Below are positions 1 through 12,059 of a stretch of DNA of 64,000 nt, in pieces. The stretch is from NCBI GenBank assembly GCA_015499995.1, contig JADNRV010000007.1:615365-679364 (forward strand). Reading direction: 5' to 3'. The notes below the pieces were generated by a model that worked only from the letters and a program-made list of their open reading frames with translations, ran no database searches and was not told where the DNA came from. The stretch is from Flammula alnicola (lineage: Eukaryota > Basidiomycota > Agaricomycetes > Agaricales > Strophariaceae). Made by a program: the position numbers and the translations under genes. Each line of letters opens with the position of its first letter. Position 1 is the stretch's first letter.

Positions 1-2543
1 TATCGCCTACTTCGACCTCGCCTGAACGAACACGTAAACGAAGTACCACCGACGATGAGCGTGACGGACGACCTCCTGCGAAAGGACCACGGCTAAATAA
101 CGATGGTCAGTTCTCAAGATATGGGAATGGGGGTGGAGATGGACGTATGGCCCCTCAATCTTCGGGAGGATGGACGCGTCCGCCGTTTCGAGATGGAGGC
201 ATGGGAATGGGTGCTCCAATGGGTCCGTATGGTGGCCATATGCCTGGGATGGGCATGAATGCAATGAACGGGATGGGAGTCATGAACGGCAGAAGACCGC
301 AGGGCTACCAACCGCCAGACCAAAAACGGGGTATATGCCGGGACTATCATAGTCAGTTTTTTTTCTTTATGTGAATTCTTTTTATTCATTCCTATTCTCT
401 AGATAATGGCTATTGCGCACGGGGTGCCATGTGCAAATACAGTCACGGAGAAGACGCCGTCGTGCCAGGGCAGCTTTATCCTGGCAATGGGGTGCCATTT
501 ATGCCTATGTTTCCCGGCAATGCTGGCGGGATGCCATTTATGCCGAGTACTGCCTATGATCCTCATGAAGCAAGGATGGACATGCGGCCGATGGGTGGCC
601 GTCAACACCAACGGGCGCCTTTATTGCCCCGAATACAACAGGAAGACGGGAGCAGAGTTGTACACCCAATCAACGCGTCCGGTGAATTGCCGGTCATACA
701 GGATCTGACTCCAATTATCCCTCCCGATATCCCGTCCGCCGAACCAATACCACAGGGCGATGCAGAGATGCAGCAGGCCAATATTCAAGTGCCACCTGCG
801 AATCTGCCTCAGATGACGAGCGGTTACAACCCAACGCATGGTAACATGAACGGTAACACGTACCAAATGGGAGCATCTCCTATGGAAGTCGACAGCAATG
901 TGCATATGCCTGGCATGCGACCCCCTACGCTGGGTCGTGGGCAGTTCCGAGGTGGACGAGGTGGTGGTGGACGAGGACGAGGGACATTCGGTGGAGAAGT
1001 CCATAATTTCCGTCCAGAAAAACGTAACGACAAAACTTTGGTGGTGGAGAAGATCCCAGAAGACAAACTATCCCTGGAAAGCGTCAATAGTTGGTTTAAG
1101 CGGTTTGGAACTGTGACCAATGTCGCCATCGACACCAATAATGCCAAAGCTCTGGTCAGCTTTTCCAATCACGATGAAGCGCACGCTGCTTGGAAGTCAG
1201 AGGACGCGGTTTTCGGTAACCGGTTCGTGAAAGTCTTCTGGCATCGCCCCATGGAAGGTCATGGGCAAGTGGGTGCACGTATGCTGGCTGCATCCGCCCC
1301 TCTTGTTGCAAATATGACTGCAAGCTCAACGACAACTGCCCCACAGCCTGCTGGAGCTGTCTCGACGTCGATACCTGCTTCGACATCTTCTATATCTATA
1401 ACCGCACCACGGAAACCATCCGCTACGCAAGGCGAGTCAGCAACCCTCTCCGCGCTAGCCGCAAAACAGCAACTTCTCGAGAAGACAATTGCCGAGCAAA
1501 AAACTTTGATGGCGTCCCTTGACACGGCATCGCCGGAGGAGAAGAAGGAGATCATGGGCCGGTTGAGGAAGTTGGGCGAGGAGATGTCAAAGTTGACGGC
1601 GTCTACACCCATGACTGCTTCGAGCAATACATCGACGACAAAAGCAGCCGGTAAAAAGCCTGCAGATGGGTTGACAGAGCATGAGAGGAAGGAACGCGAG
1701 CGGCTAGACAAGGAGCTGGAGATGCATAATGGACCTGATGAGAGCACAGAGGATCTGAAGGCGAAATTAGAGAGGCTTAAGGCAGAGGTTTTTATTACGT
1801 GGTTTATCATTTTTCGTTTCGCGTACTGACCGTGACCGCTTTAACTTGTGTAGGCTGCCAGCTTAGGTCTGGACTCTCCGCTGCCGTCAACGTCTGCACC
1901 GTATCGAGGTGGATATCGCGGACGCGCGCGAGGAGGGCCAAGAGGCTATTCCCGCGGTGCATTCATGCGTGGTGGGCCTCCTCGGTCGAGCATGAAGTTG
2001 GATAACCGACCCAAGAAGTTGCTGGTGAAAGGTGTACAGGAGGACAATTCGCAAGCATTGAGGGATTGGTACGAGGTTCGTGATTTCCCTCTTCTTTTCT
2101 TCTTTTCTTTCAAGCATGCTAAATTCTGTCGGTTAGACGACGGGTCAGTTGGAGTCTATAGAGCCCACTGAGACTGGGACATACATCGTGTCTTTCAAGT
2201 CGAGATCGGCGGCAGAAATGGTAACCTTGAGATTTCAATCATTACATTTTCTTCAGTTACTTATTCTCTTACATAGGGCCTGGCGAAAGGCGCAAATATT
2301 CCCATCGTCGGCTCAGTACAAATATCATGGTACACCGGCAAGGATGTCAGCAGTACAACTCCAATCCAGCAAACGAAACCGTCATCTGGAGAACTCAGTA
2401 ATGGATCACATTCTGCGGCCCTTGGTGCAGATTCCGAGCCTACGCGGTCTCCGGAGGTGCATCTTTCGCATTTACAGGAAGAGGAAGTCATCGCCAGCGG
2501 ATGGGGTGGGGACGAGGACGAGGACGGAATGGGCCTGCTATGA
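1..2543 (+). CDS. RNA-binding protein, CCCH zinc finger plus two RRMs (RBM26/RBM27-like), 5' partial
   Basis: Nuclear RNA-binding protein of the RBM26/27 type, a family linked in other eukaryotes to nuclear RNA surveillance. The start lies before the window. I read exons at 1-351, 403-1787, 1854-2075, 2137-2220 and 2277-2543. A CCCH finger (C-x8-C-x5-C-x3-H, ending CKYSH) is split by the first intron. A canonical RRM follows at about 1030-1250 (TLVVEKIPEDKL ... NRFVKVFWH). Then come a Ser/Thr-rich linker, a charged coiled segment at about 1450-1790, an RGG-like patch at about 1880-1975 (GYRGRARGGPRGYSRG) and a second, C-terminal RRM-like fold (KKLLVKGV ... GSVQISWY). The tail is acidic (GGDEDEDGMGLL). 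This order matches RBM26/27, where a PWI domain would be upstream. All five exons join in frame without correction. Family assignment is firm; the exact role in this fungus is inferred. Confidence 0.85.
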
Positions 2544-2871
2544 GAAATGTCGGGTGGTTTTTACTCTCCTCTTTGCCGTGCAATATTTGTATTCCTTTAT
2601 CCTACGAGCTCAATTCTAGTCTTGCTCAGACTTTGAGCACCTGCTGTTTCAGCGACTATCATCCCTGGTGTGATTTCCGTCTTTTAATCATCTGTCATGG
2701 CTTGATGTGCGAACAAACAAAAGGAAAACTGAGTATTATATTATGTATGTAAATCTCTAGTAGACTGGCACGGAACATCCACTATAGATAAGGAAAGCCA
2801 TATATACAAATGCAGGTATAGATCAGCAAAATCACAGGAGCTTGTTAAGGAGTCTATCATCCTTCTATCAA
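2544..2871. other. Convergent intergenic spacer
   Basis: AT-rich 3' flank shared by the RBM26/27-like gene and the branched-chain aminotransferase, which converge here. No open frame with protein-like composition and no RNA gene was seen; it presumably holds both 3' UTRs and polyadenylation signals. Confidence 0.5.
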
Positions 2872-4604
2872 TTAAACGACAACGCTCCAGTCGCTAGGAA
2901 TGGCCCCAGTCTGGCGGCCAACCAATTCAGTCCAGATGCCTCGCGAAATGGGGCCCATGCCGTCCTCCCCGGTAGGGATGTGGACATCCTCGCCCAGGTA
3001 ACCAATCTTGTCTACAGGACTGATGACAGCCGCGGTACCTGTAAAAAAAGAGATTAATTTAATTGCAACCATAATCAGGACAAAATTCACGCACCGGCAC
3101 CGAAGAGTTCCACGAGTTTGCCAGAGAGGGACGCTTCTTTGACTTCTTTCATTGTCACGGGGCGTTCAGAGACAGTGATATTCTTGGGCAGGCCTGGGAT
3201 GGTATATTTGCCAGAGGCGTGCTCACGGGCAAGTGTGAGCACAGAATCGCGTGTAATGCCGGGTAGGATCATGCCGTCGAGAGGGGGTGTGACAAGTTCG
3301 TAACCTAGAGAAAGTGGACAGTTGGTGGACGTAGGAAAGAGGAGAGAGAATGCATTACCTCCGTCGTCTTTACGGAATACAACGAGCATGTTCATGGTAC
3401 CGACCTCGGTCAGGTAATGTTCAGGACCGTGGAGCCAGAGGTTCTGCGCGTATCCTTTCTCGGCGGCTTGTGTCTGGGGAAGGATGCCTGGAGCGTAGTT
3501 GACGCCCAACTTGAATGCGCCAGTGCCTAGACACCTTCAACTTTAGAACCCAGGATAATATTGTTCAAAGACAAAAGCTTACCACCAGGAGCAGCGCGGA
3601 CGTATTCAGTTGTACCATAGAGTGCCACCGGCTTGAAGCCGTTAGGATAATATGGTCCTACAGGGCTGAGAATGACGAAGAGAAGCGCCTCGTTTGGAGG
3701 GCTGACGCCGATAGCTCTTTGTGTACCAACTGGAGATTGTCAGCGATTTATAGAGGTATTGAATATAGACACAAGGATATTTACTTAGTGTGGGACGAAT
3801 ATAAAGACTGTGTCCTGGTTCTGTTGGTATCCAATGTTGGTCGAGCCGGATGAGATCTTTGATAAGTTTCAGTAGCGCCGAGCCATCAAAGGTCTACATG
3901 AAATGTCAATGAAAGGATTCGCTACATAAAGATGTGGGACGGCTTACAGGAAGCGCAATACGGTTGGCGCTAGTGTTCATTCTTTTCATGTTCATATCAG
4001 GCCTGAACATCCTCACTTGCCCTTGTGCATCTTTGTACGCCTTCATACCCTCGAAAATGTTTGAGCATAATGTAACACGGTGGAACTGGGTTCCAGCGCA
4101 AGCGGTCCATCTTGGTAGACGTCGAGCTGTTAGCAACAGATTTCGATGGTATGCAATAGAATTAAGCGGACTGACATGGTTGGATCTGAGGAGCACCCCA
4201 TCCTGACTCAATAGTCCAAGGTATTGTAAGCATATGTCCGTCTGTAAAGGAGAGAGTAGATAGTGAGTAGATGGTTAATATATCGTGAGTAGGGCTCACA
4301 AATGTATGTCCGAACTTCAGGCTGGAGGATAAAGGTGAAGGTTTGGGGCTTGAGGTGCGAACAACTTCAAGTCGTGAGGGCTAATTGGACGCATTGCAGA
4401 TATTGTCAGTAATTTAATCAAGAACAGTATACAGACATATGAACACACATCTATATCCGCAAGTTTTGACTGTTGGGTAGAGGATGAGCTTTGGAATCTT
4501 GTGCATGTTAATGGTGCGTTCCGCCAAGCACTGGCTCGTAATCGTGCGACGTGGTTGCCTGAGGAAGTGAATGTGCGCAAGGGGTGCGAGAAAGTGAGCG
4601 ACAT
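2872..4604 (-). CDS. BAT1: Branched-chain amino acid aminotransferase, mitochondrial
   Basis: PLP-dependent fold-type IV transaminase that interconverts Leu, Ile and Val with their 2-oxo acids using glutamate/2-oxoglutarate. The N-terminus ([19 protein letters not shown]...) is Arg/Ser-rich and free of acids, as in a mitochondrial presequence. Visible family motifs are [20 protein letters not shown], then [27 protein letters not shown]; the KLGVNYAPG segment holding the PLP lysine; and the C-terminal [13 protein letters not shown]. Several introns were read, including one with an AAG acceptor (4111-4175) that restores the family sequence PYGPLALEP. Two places need one extra base to keep the frame: near 4236 (T-D-[H]-M) and near 4055 (Q-T-[I/F]-F-E-G-M). 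Both fall inside highly conserved motifs, so I read them as sequence errors and the gene as functional. Confidence 0.93.
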
Positions 4605-5511
4605 GGTTCAGGAACAGAGAAATGGACTAGAGGTGGCCTCTTATGGTGATGGTTGGGAATATGAATGACTCGGGGGCAAACTATGTATCTACGATTTTTC
4701 GGAGATCGACTTTGAGGCATTTTCGGCATAAAATGCCGAATCGCCTATTCAGTGAACTCACATGACGGCCATCCGCAAAATGGCAAGCGCCCATAGCACA
4801 GTCGAATATCTTTATTCAATGTCTCGAGTTAGTGATGGTCAAAGCAAGTCGTAACTTGAGGACTTCCGCCCATTCCTCATTCCTTCACTTCTCCATTGAA
4901 TTTGCACTCGGCATTTAATACTGTATAATTACCGACGCCGTAACTTTAAGTTCGTCATTTAATGCGACACTGGTCAGGTTAAGTAGTAGGAGTCATTATT
5001 CCTCGACTTTTTTTGGGGTGAGATTCTGAGTATGTATGCCACTTGCGCGAATATCGATCGCAATACTGCCACAACTATTAACCGTTTGAATGGCCAACGA
5101 GTTCCATCCAGCAGCTATCCAACAACCTGCCAACCTATATAATTGTGTACTTTTAATTTAGGTCATCACTTGCATGGCCTTGGATTGGCCATTGGAATTC
5201 GGGTGGAAATTGATATGTTCGGTTGAGAGAGGTGAATGTGAGAAAATAAGCTACACGTGGAAGGATGAAAGATTTTTATACCAAACTTGATGGCCTTGTC
5301 CCATAACATTGTTACTTGAGTACTTGAGCTCTCCTCCTCAAAAAGTTGGGAGTTTTTCTCTCTCAACTCCCCCCTTTCGCTTGTATACCCCCCATTCTCG
5401 TATACCTATTCCTTGTTTATTCGCCCGCGTCATCCCTGTCGTGCCAGGGCCCACCACGCCAACAATAAGCACCGTATCCCCCTCTACCCGACTAGTTCCA
5501 TACCGTTCGCC
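4605..5511. promoter_or_regulatory. Divergent intergenic region between BAT1 and the coiled-coil gene
   Basis: About 0.9 kb separates two divergent start codons. The distal part is AT-rich with no convincing ORF. The last 180 bases before the coiled-coil start (about 5330-5500) are strongly pyrimidine-rich, as is common upstream of start codons in filamentous fungi. No recognisable operator or RNA gene was seen. Confidence 0.4.
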
Positions 5512-8500
5512 ATGTCTAAACGTCGGGATCCTCTACCTCGCCTTAATATAGCTCCCAATATCAATATGCAGCAACCCATGGGTGGTCCAGGACAGGCTCT
5601 TTATTCACCTGCCCTACCAACCAGTCTCCAGCAAAGCTTTCACCCAGCGTTCCCTATGGCCAATCCGTTGCAAACTCCCATGCAACCTTTCTTTAACCAG
5701 CTTCCTCCAGGAGCTCCGGGCGACCCACCCATCACGCGCACCAAGCCAGCATTCAACTTGCAGCTGCTGGCATCCACCCTCCTAATTTCATGACCCCTGT
5801 CGCTACACATTTCCCTCGACCTTCGTTAATGTTGGGTCCCGGCGGGCAACCACAGGCACCCTCACATCCTTTCCCAAATCGCAATAGACGACAGTTGAGT
5901 ATTGGCGGTCCTCCGAAGGCTGTCTTGGGCGGACCTGCACGGAAAGTTAGCCCTTGCCTGTCGCCATTGGCCCGAATGCAACCCCTGTGGTTCCTGTTGC
6001 GCCTCAGAAACAGAAGAAAATGATAATCAATTTGCCGAAGGAAACCGTGGCTGGTGAAGAAGGCGAACCCGCGACGCGTCCGTCATGGGCTCGATCACCG
6101 CTCGCGAATACATTCGCGTACGAAGATACTCCCGTCATTCCAGTTGATATCAGCACTGCGGATTCTTATCCTCCGGACTCATGGAGGCTCGGACTACCTA
6201 ATTCAATTGATGTTTATCTTCCTGGAAAGGTATGTGCTTAACCAATCTTGTTCAGAAGAGTGATTTCAAACATGAACAATTTCCTCAAACAGCTTGCTTG
6301 GGACGCGATAAAGCAGAGGAGCATCGAGGAGAAGTTGGAGAAGCTTGGAGTTGAACGCGGGTCGGGCAGCAACGTTCCACATATACACGCGCCCCATGCA
6401 CGGGCGGCCTCGGTATGTGCCAACTCATGTTCTACACGTGTTCTTTGTCTTGATGCCCGGGCCCTTAGATATCGTCGCCGGCGGACCCTGCTCTTTATTG
6501 TTTAAGCTCAACAAGCTCCAACAAGCACAGGAAGCGAGCTCTGCTGGCAATTCGTTATCAGTGTCGCCACAACCTCCCTTTGGGGGTCCATTCGGATTGT
6601 CGCCTTCGCCTAACCGCGGACTGCATTTCATTACTAACCGTCACGGGCATAGCATGTCCCTTGCACAACCACCATCTTATCAACCTTATTCGTCTTCTCC
6701 GTCGCCTTTCAACCCTTTGGTCCAAACGCTGTTTTGGGCACTGACTCAGTTGCAGACAGCCAAACGTCCGATTCTTCGCAAATGCAGGCCGACGCCATTC
6801 ATGCCCGCAAGGTCGAGTTCCGATGAGCATTCCTAGCTTTGCTCCTCCTCTATCAGCCGTTGGTGGTAATAAGACTCATACCGACTTCATTCGTGGATTT
6901 GGGTTGGATGTCCCGTTGGAGTCCGAGGAGGAAGGAGAAGAGGACGATCAAGCGCGTCCGAATGAGCAGTCTGAAGATGATGATTACGAAGGCGACGCCG
7001 CTCGTGACATGGAGTCGGAAGACATGTTTGGCGGAGAGATGTCGGAAATTGACGACGGTACAGCAACTGCCCCTCAAAGTCGCTTGCACTCGCGCCATGT
7101 TTCAAAACTGTCGGCTGCATTGTCACTTCGTTCAGTTGGTGGTAATTTCCAAGCCCAATTCCAAGGCGCTGCAGAAGGAGTTAGACAAGAGGAGGATGAA
7201 CAAATGGCTAAAGCTGAACAGTTTGAGGAAGAACATGAACAACCACACAACCAGAATGCGGACATTGATCCTGCTGAGGAATGGACGGGTTCAGAAGACC
7301 TGTATCTTGGCACCGAAACGTCTGATGACGAGGTCAGTTTCTGGTTTGTCTCGGGAATTCAGGAATATTATCTTACCTTTTTAACAGAGCATCGGAGAAT
7401 GGTCCAACCCTTCAGATGAAGAAAGAGCTCGTCAACATCGCGTCGAGCGTCGCATGCGTCGTAGAGCTCAACAGCAACAGGTGGATCAACCTCGTCGTCT
7501 GCCCAATTTCCCTCGACCTCCAGAAACTGCCCTCGCATTCCTCCAGCGCAGAGATGACGACATTATTTCAAATCCGAGCGAGGAGAATTTGCCTCTCGGT
7601 CGCCGGGCAGAATTCATGGGCGTCACTACCGAAGAGTACTACCCTGGCGCCACTGAAAACCGTGCACAGGCCTCTGCTATTGGTTTGCCACATCATTCTC
7701 GTGGGCCTTCGAGTCAATATTCTGTCCACGATCCTGCTATGGCACATTCGCGTGACGCGTCGGACAGTTTCGTCTATTCCAATCCTTTGCATCATCAGTC
7801 AAATCCTTCGACTGGCAGAAGAGAGTCGCTCAATCCATTCGCTAAGCCTTTTGTCTTTGGCTCTGCACGAGCATCTTCGAGTGGATCGTGGCAGCCATTT
7901 ACAGGGCAGTCGACACCTCCGATGCCAATGCCCATGACCAGCGGTTCTGCTTCCTTCTCGACACATTCGCGCTTGCCTTCGTTGGGCAAACCTCTCAATG
8001 TCGCTGCCCCAGAGTTCAAACCTGGAGCATTCAACTTCCGTCTTCCAGGCGCACCGCAGATGCCTGTTCCAGCGCCAGCTGCTCCTGAATTCCCTCAGCC
8101 TCAACATGTGGACCTGGCTCCGGCTGCGGAGTTGTCGCCTTTCAAGGTGCAGGGCAGAGAAAAGAGACAGCGCCGTGGATCAAGCGCTTCGGTGGAAGAG
8201 GGAGATAGCATGTCTTCCTTCAAATTCCCAATGAAATTGGACACTTCATCGCCTCAGAGCATTCGTCGTCGTCGTTCAGGATCATTGTCTACCTCAACAC
8301 GCCATCAACTGAACGCGTCAGCCCAACCGTTCACATTTGCGGGCTTTTCTGCTGTTGCTAACAACATGCCTTGGGTGCCGAAGGAGTCTGATGCAGTGGA
8401 TGCTGCGAACGTGGAGGACAGCATAAACGCCTCGAGCACTGCGAAGGCCGATAACAGCGAGGTGCACAGCGATGAAGTCGTCCTCCCTCCTCCCACAAAA

Positions 8501-11500
8501 CAGAAACGCGCTCCTATACCTTTGGATTTCAAGCATCCTGTTTCCAGCAACACTGTGCCCGCTGGATTGTTCAAGGCTTTGGTTAGTAACGAAGAGCGCA
8601 CCAGGAGGGGTGTACGATCGCGTCTGAGCTCGCGCGAGATTTTCGAGCACAGTCGTCGCCCGTCTATGGACGATGATAATGTTGCTTTGATCGCACAGAG
8701 GAACCCTCGTAGTCGACTGGTCACTGATCCTGGTGAGAGGCCAACCCCGGCCAATGATGATATCTTCGGCTCGATTCGACATGGTCGTCGGAGGTCGTCA
8801 CTGCCTGATGCTCTTCACGATAACGCGACGTCTCCTTCTGCGTCTTCCGTGGCTCCTGAGGACCTTTCGACTCGTATGTCGTTGCATCATCTCGAGGGGT
8901 CATCGCGCAACTGCTGGACGAGAAGCTTGGGGATCTCCGTCTCCACTTGATGCGCAAAGAGCAGAAGACCGAGGCAGGAGTATCATCTGCGACCGAGTCG
9001 ATGATGGCAGACGTGATCTCTCTGTTCCGGACTCAATTACAGGAGTCGGCAACTCGCAGCTTGGAGGACAGTCAGATGGACGCCAGAGGAGAGATGGACT
9101 TCCAAATGATCAAAGAAGTCGTGGAAGAAGGCCAGAAGGAATTATTGTCTGCATTCCAACGCGAAATTCACCGTGTTCTCCAGCACGTCCCAACAACATC
9201 TGCTTCCGGTGTATCTCTGGATGTAATGCCAATTGTTGAAGACGTTGGTAACAGGACTATCAGCGCCGTTGTCGAAGCCATTTCGGAGCTCTCTGCTCGT
9301 CAAGAGGCCGTGGCTCTCAATGCTCCAGGTCATGAACATGACCTTATTGTTGACAAGCTCGTCAATGTCCTGTCGCCGATGATACACTCTCTTCAAAACG
9401 ACCCCATCGACTACGATTTCTTGACCAGAGAACTTACACAAGCTGTCAAGCCACATATCTCACAACTCATCGACTTGGCTTCAGATAAGCGTGAAACAGC
9501 CGGTCTTATCGTGAGAGGATTCTGCCGCATCTACCATCGCTGAAGAATGTGACTGTTGACACGGATGCCATTACATTGCAGCTCATCACTGAAGTCCGCC
9601 GCGCAATTGCCCAATCGATGCGTTCGAGATCAAGGAGCAGGTGCAGACCTTGTGGTCGAACGACTGGACTCGCGTCTTGCCGTACGCGACAAGGCTTTCA
9701 ACGTCGACATCGTAACCTCCAGGGTGACAGAAAGTGTCTCGCATTTATTGGAAACTCTCAACAAAGTGCCTGCAGCACTCGATGAGCTGGTCGCTATTCA
9801 CAAGGCTGTCGACCAAAGGCAGAGCAGCTTTGCGACTCTCAAAGTCAGGTTCTGGCTTCTGTTACCGGAATTCCCAGCAAAGTCGGTCCACAGCTTGAAG
9901 ATATCAAGACCCTTCAGAACGATATTCTCGAGAAACTTAAGCAACCCACCCATGCCGCTGAACCTGACACAAACATCCTCGCCATCAAAGACATTGTTGA
10001 AATCCTATCTTCTGAACAGAAGAAGCTTACTGACCAAGGCGCAAGCGCTGTTTCGCGGGACAAGGTTCTTTTGGATAAACTCAACGCCCTGCCGGAAGAC
10101 TTCTCTGCTATTGCCAATAGCCTTCAGAGCTCATTATCAGAGCTCATTACGTCGCGCGATAACTCCAAGCGCGAGTTTGAGGAACTCCGTAAACTTAATA
10201 CAGAGTATCAGATCCAAGTGACAAAGGCCCGAGGTTCCCATGGCCAGGTCCGTGTCGAGAAGGACGTACTCGCCGAGAAGCTTGCCATCGTCGAGGCTGA
10301 TCGTGATCGCTTGCGAGCACAAACCAAAGAACTACAGGCTGCTGCTTCTACGAAAGCGACGGAGACCGCCGTTTTGGAAGCTCGTAATACCGAACTAGAA
10401 GACGCATTAGCTAAAGCTCTTGCTCGTCTTCAGTCCTCTGACGTCGCTACTCAGGCCAACCAGCGCAGCATTGCTGATTTGGAGAAATCTAATACGGACC
10501 TCACTGCCGAGAAGCAGAACCTCAAGTCTAAGGTTAGTAGTTCGCTCCGCTTCTATTGTCGCGTTAATTTACTAACTTATTGGATAGCTTGACTCGTTGG
10601 AACAAGGGCTAGGCTTCGCTAATAAAGAAAAGCAGACCGTTTCGAAGGATCTCGCAGCCCTTCAGGCTAAGCATGATGCTTTGGTATCTCAACAAAGCAA
10701 TTGGGAAGCCCTCAATGCCGCCACGGAGAAGATTAATATGGTCTTCCATCTGCTCGAGAATGCTGATAATGAAGAGCAGAAAGAACTGCGGCACTATCGT
10801 GATCGCAGCAAGGTGCTCGAAGATGAAAATGCGCTCTACAGAAACGTTTCAAGGACATGGACACGAAGTTGGCAAACAACGAGAGGGCTACCGCAACAGC
10901 ACGCCAGAGCTTATCGCAAGCACAACAACGTTCTGTGGAGTGGGAACGCCGTGCCAAGGAATACGAGGGTAAACTCGAGTTACTGCAAACCAAATTCGAG
11001 CAAGCCGAGCAAACCCAATCTCAACTCGAAGCCGACTACTCGTTGGTCAAACTACAACTCGAAGACCGAGAGGCTGACAGCCGCTTATGGGAGGTAAGCA
11101 TATTTATTTCATTTAACGCGATTAATTTACTTATTAATTTTACGTCTGGATCAGGATCGGGAAAATAAACAGCGCGAACAGATCACTGCACTGGAGTCTA
11201 AATGTATTCTCTTGCAAAACGAGCTCGAAAAAGCCAACGCTGCGAAGTTATCCTCGGCAGCCTCTGCTGTGCCGTTCCGGCCACGTACAAACGGTAATAT
11301 GCACCCACCACCCCGACCCGATTCAAGGGCTAGCACGATATACGACGGTCGCAGCGACGCCAATCGCCGCATATCTTCGTATTCCAGCGCTCGTAGCATA
11401 ACGTCGCCAAATCCCGGTCCTGAGACATCCGTCTGGGACTCGATGCATGCACCTGCAAACAACAACGGCACCAGTAAGTGGAGTACGGGGCCCATACATA

Positions 11501-11646
11501 CTCCCTCTAGTCGATACGCCAATCTGGCGCCTTCGACACCAAAACCTCACCGGACATCATATGCTCAATATCAACGAGGTCCATCTCCCACACCAAGCAC
11601 TGTATCTGCAGCTCCGACGCAAGGTGATGATGGTTGGTGGTCATAA
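5512..11646 (+). CDS. Large coiled-coil protein of unknown function, frame broken by about ten apparent 1-nt deletions
   Basis: I do not recognise this family. Once frame slips are bridged, one continuous protein runs from MSKRRDPLPRLNIAPNINMQ to TQGDDGWWS. The first quarter is Pro/Gln-rich and disordered. An acidic block follows (about 6900-7060), then a Ser/Arg-rich low-complexity region (about 7450-8700). From about 8880 to 11230 the protein is nearly continuous amphipathic helix or coiled coil rich in Glu, Lys, Gln and Leu (for example LLQTKFEQAEQTQSQLEADY). The tail is Ser/Pro-rich and disordered. Introns lie at about 6230-6292, 6414-6467 or 6414-6506, 7333-7387, 10534-10588 and 11095-11157. 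Slips of identical sign sit near 5736, 5949, 6709, 6822, 8898, 9512, 9614, 9644, 9842 and 10836. No stop codon interrupts the bridged frame, so I do not call it a pseudogene. The architecture suggests a scaffold or cytoskeletal role, which is a guess. Confidence 0.6.
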
Positions 11647-12059
11647 TAATTTCCGTCTACTTCATATGCTATCGATATTTCATTTCTATCTGCTTGACTG
11701 TCACATATGGTACTTAATAATCGGCGCGAAGGTCTTGGATACATCCTTGGTTATCTTCTACATAACATTCTTTTGTTTTAATTCACGCTATCACTCTTTC
11801 GGGTTCTCTTACACTCGTTCATACATTCATTTCATCTCATATTATCTTTGGCTCGCACATATGAACCGGCCTTTGGCGGAACTTGTACATATACCCTCAA
11901 TTATCATTCGTACGACTTTGTACACTCGGGGATAGATTGCAATTAACAACGTGGATCTACATGGATCAATAGGCAAGCAAAAGGGTTAATGTGGGTAATG
12001 AACTGGAATTGTACATGTATTGCATCTACTATGAAGGACGTTCAGTCAAGGAATAAGTT
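11647..12059. other. Convergent intergenic spacer
   Basis: AT-rich 3' flanks of the coiled-coil gene and the oxysterol-binding protein gene. No supported gene or repeat was seen. Confidence 0.45.

Noticed and set aside
4111..4180. A two-base deletion in BAT1 before GPLALEP
   Set aside because: Using an AAG acceptor restores the family sequence PYGPLALEP exactly.
6468..6506. An additional slip in the coiled-coil gene near 6490
   Set aside because: An AAG acceptor at 6506 keeps frame without any missing base. Either reading is possible, so it was not counted.
5512..11646. Calling the coiled-coil gene (and DBP3, SNF2, MIP1 and others) a pseudogene
   Set aside because: All disruptions have the same sign and there are no in-frame stops or opposite-sign indels once bridged; conserved motifs are intact. 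Sequence error explains this better than decay.
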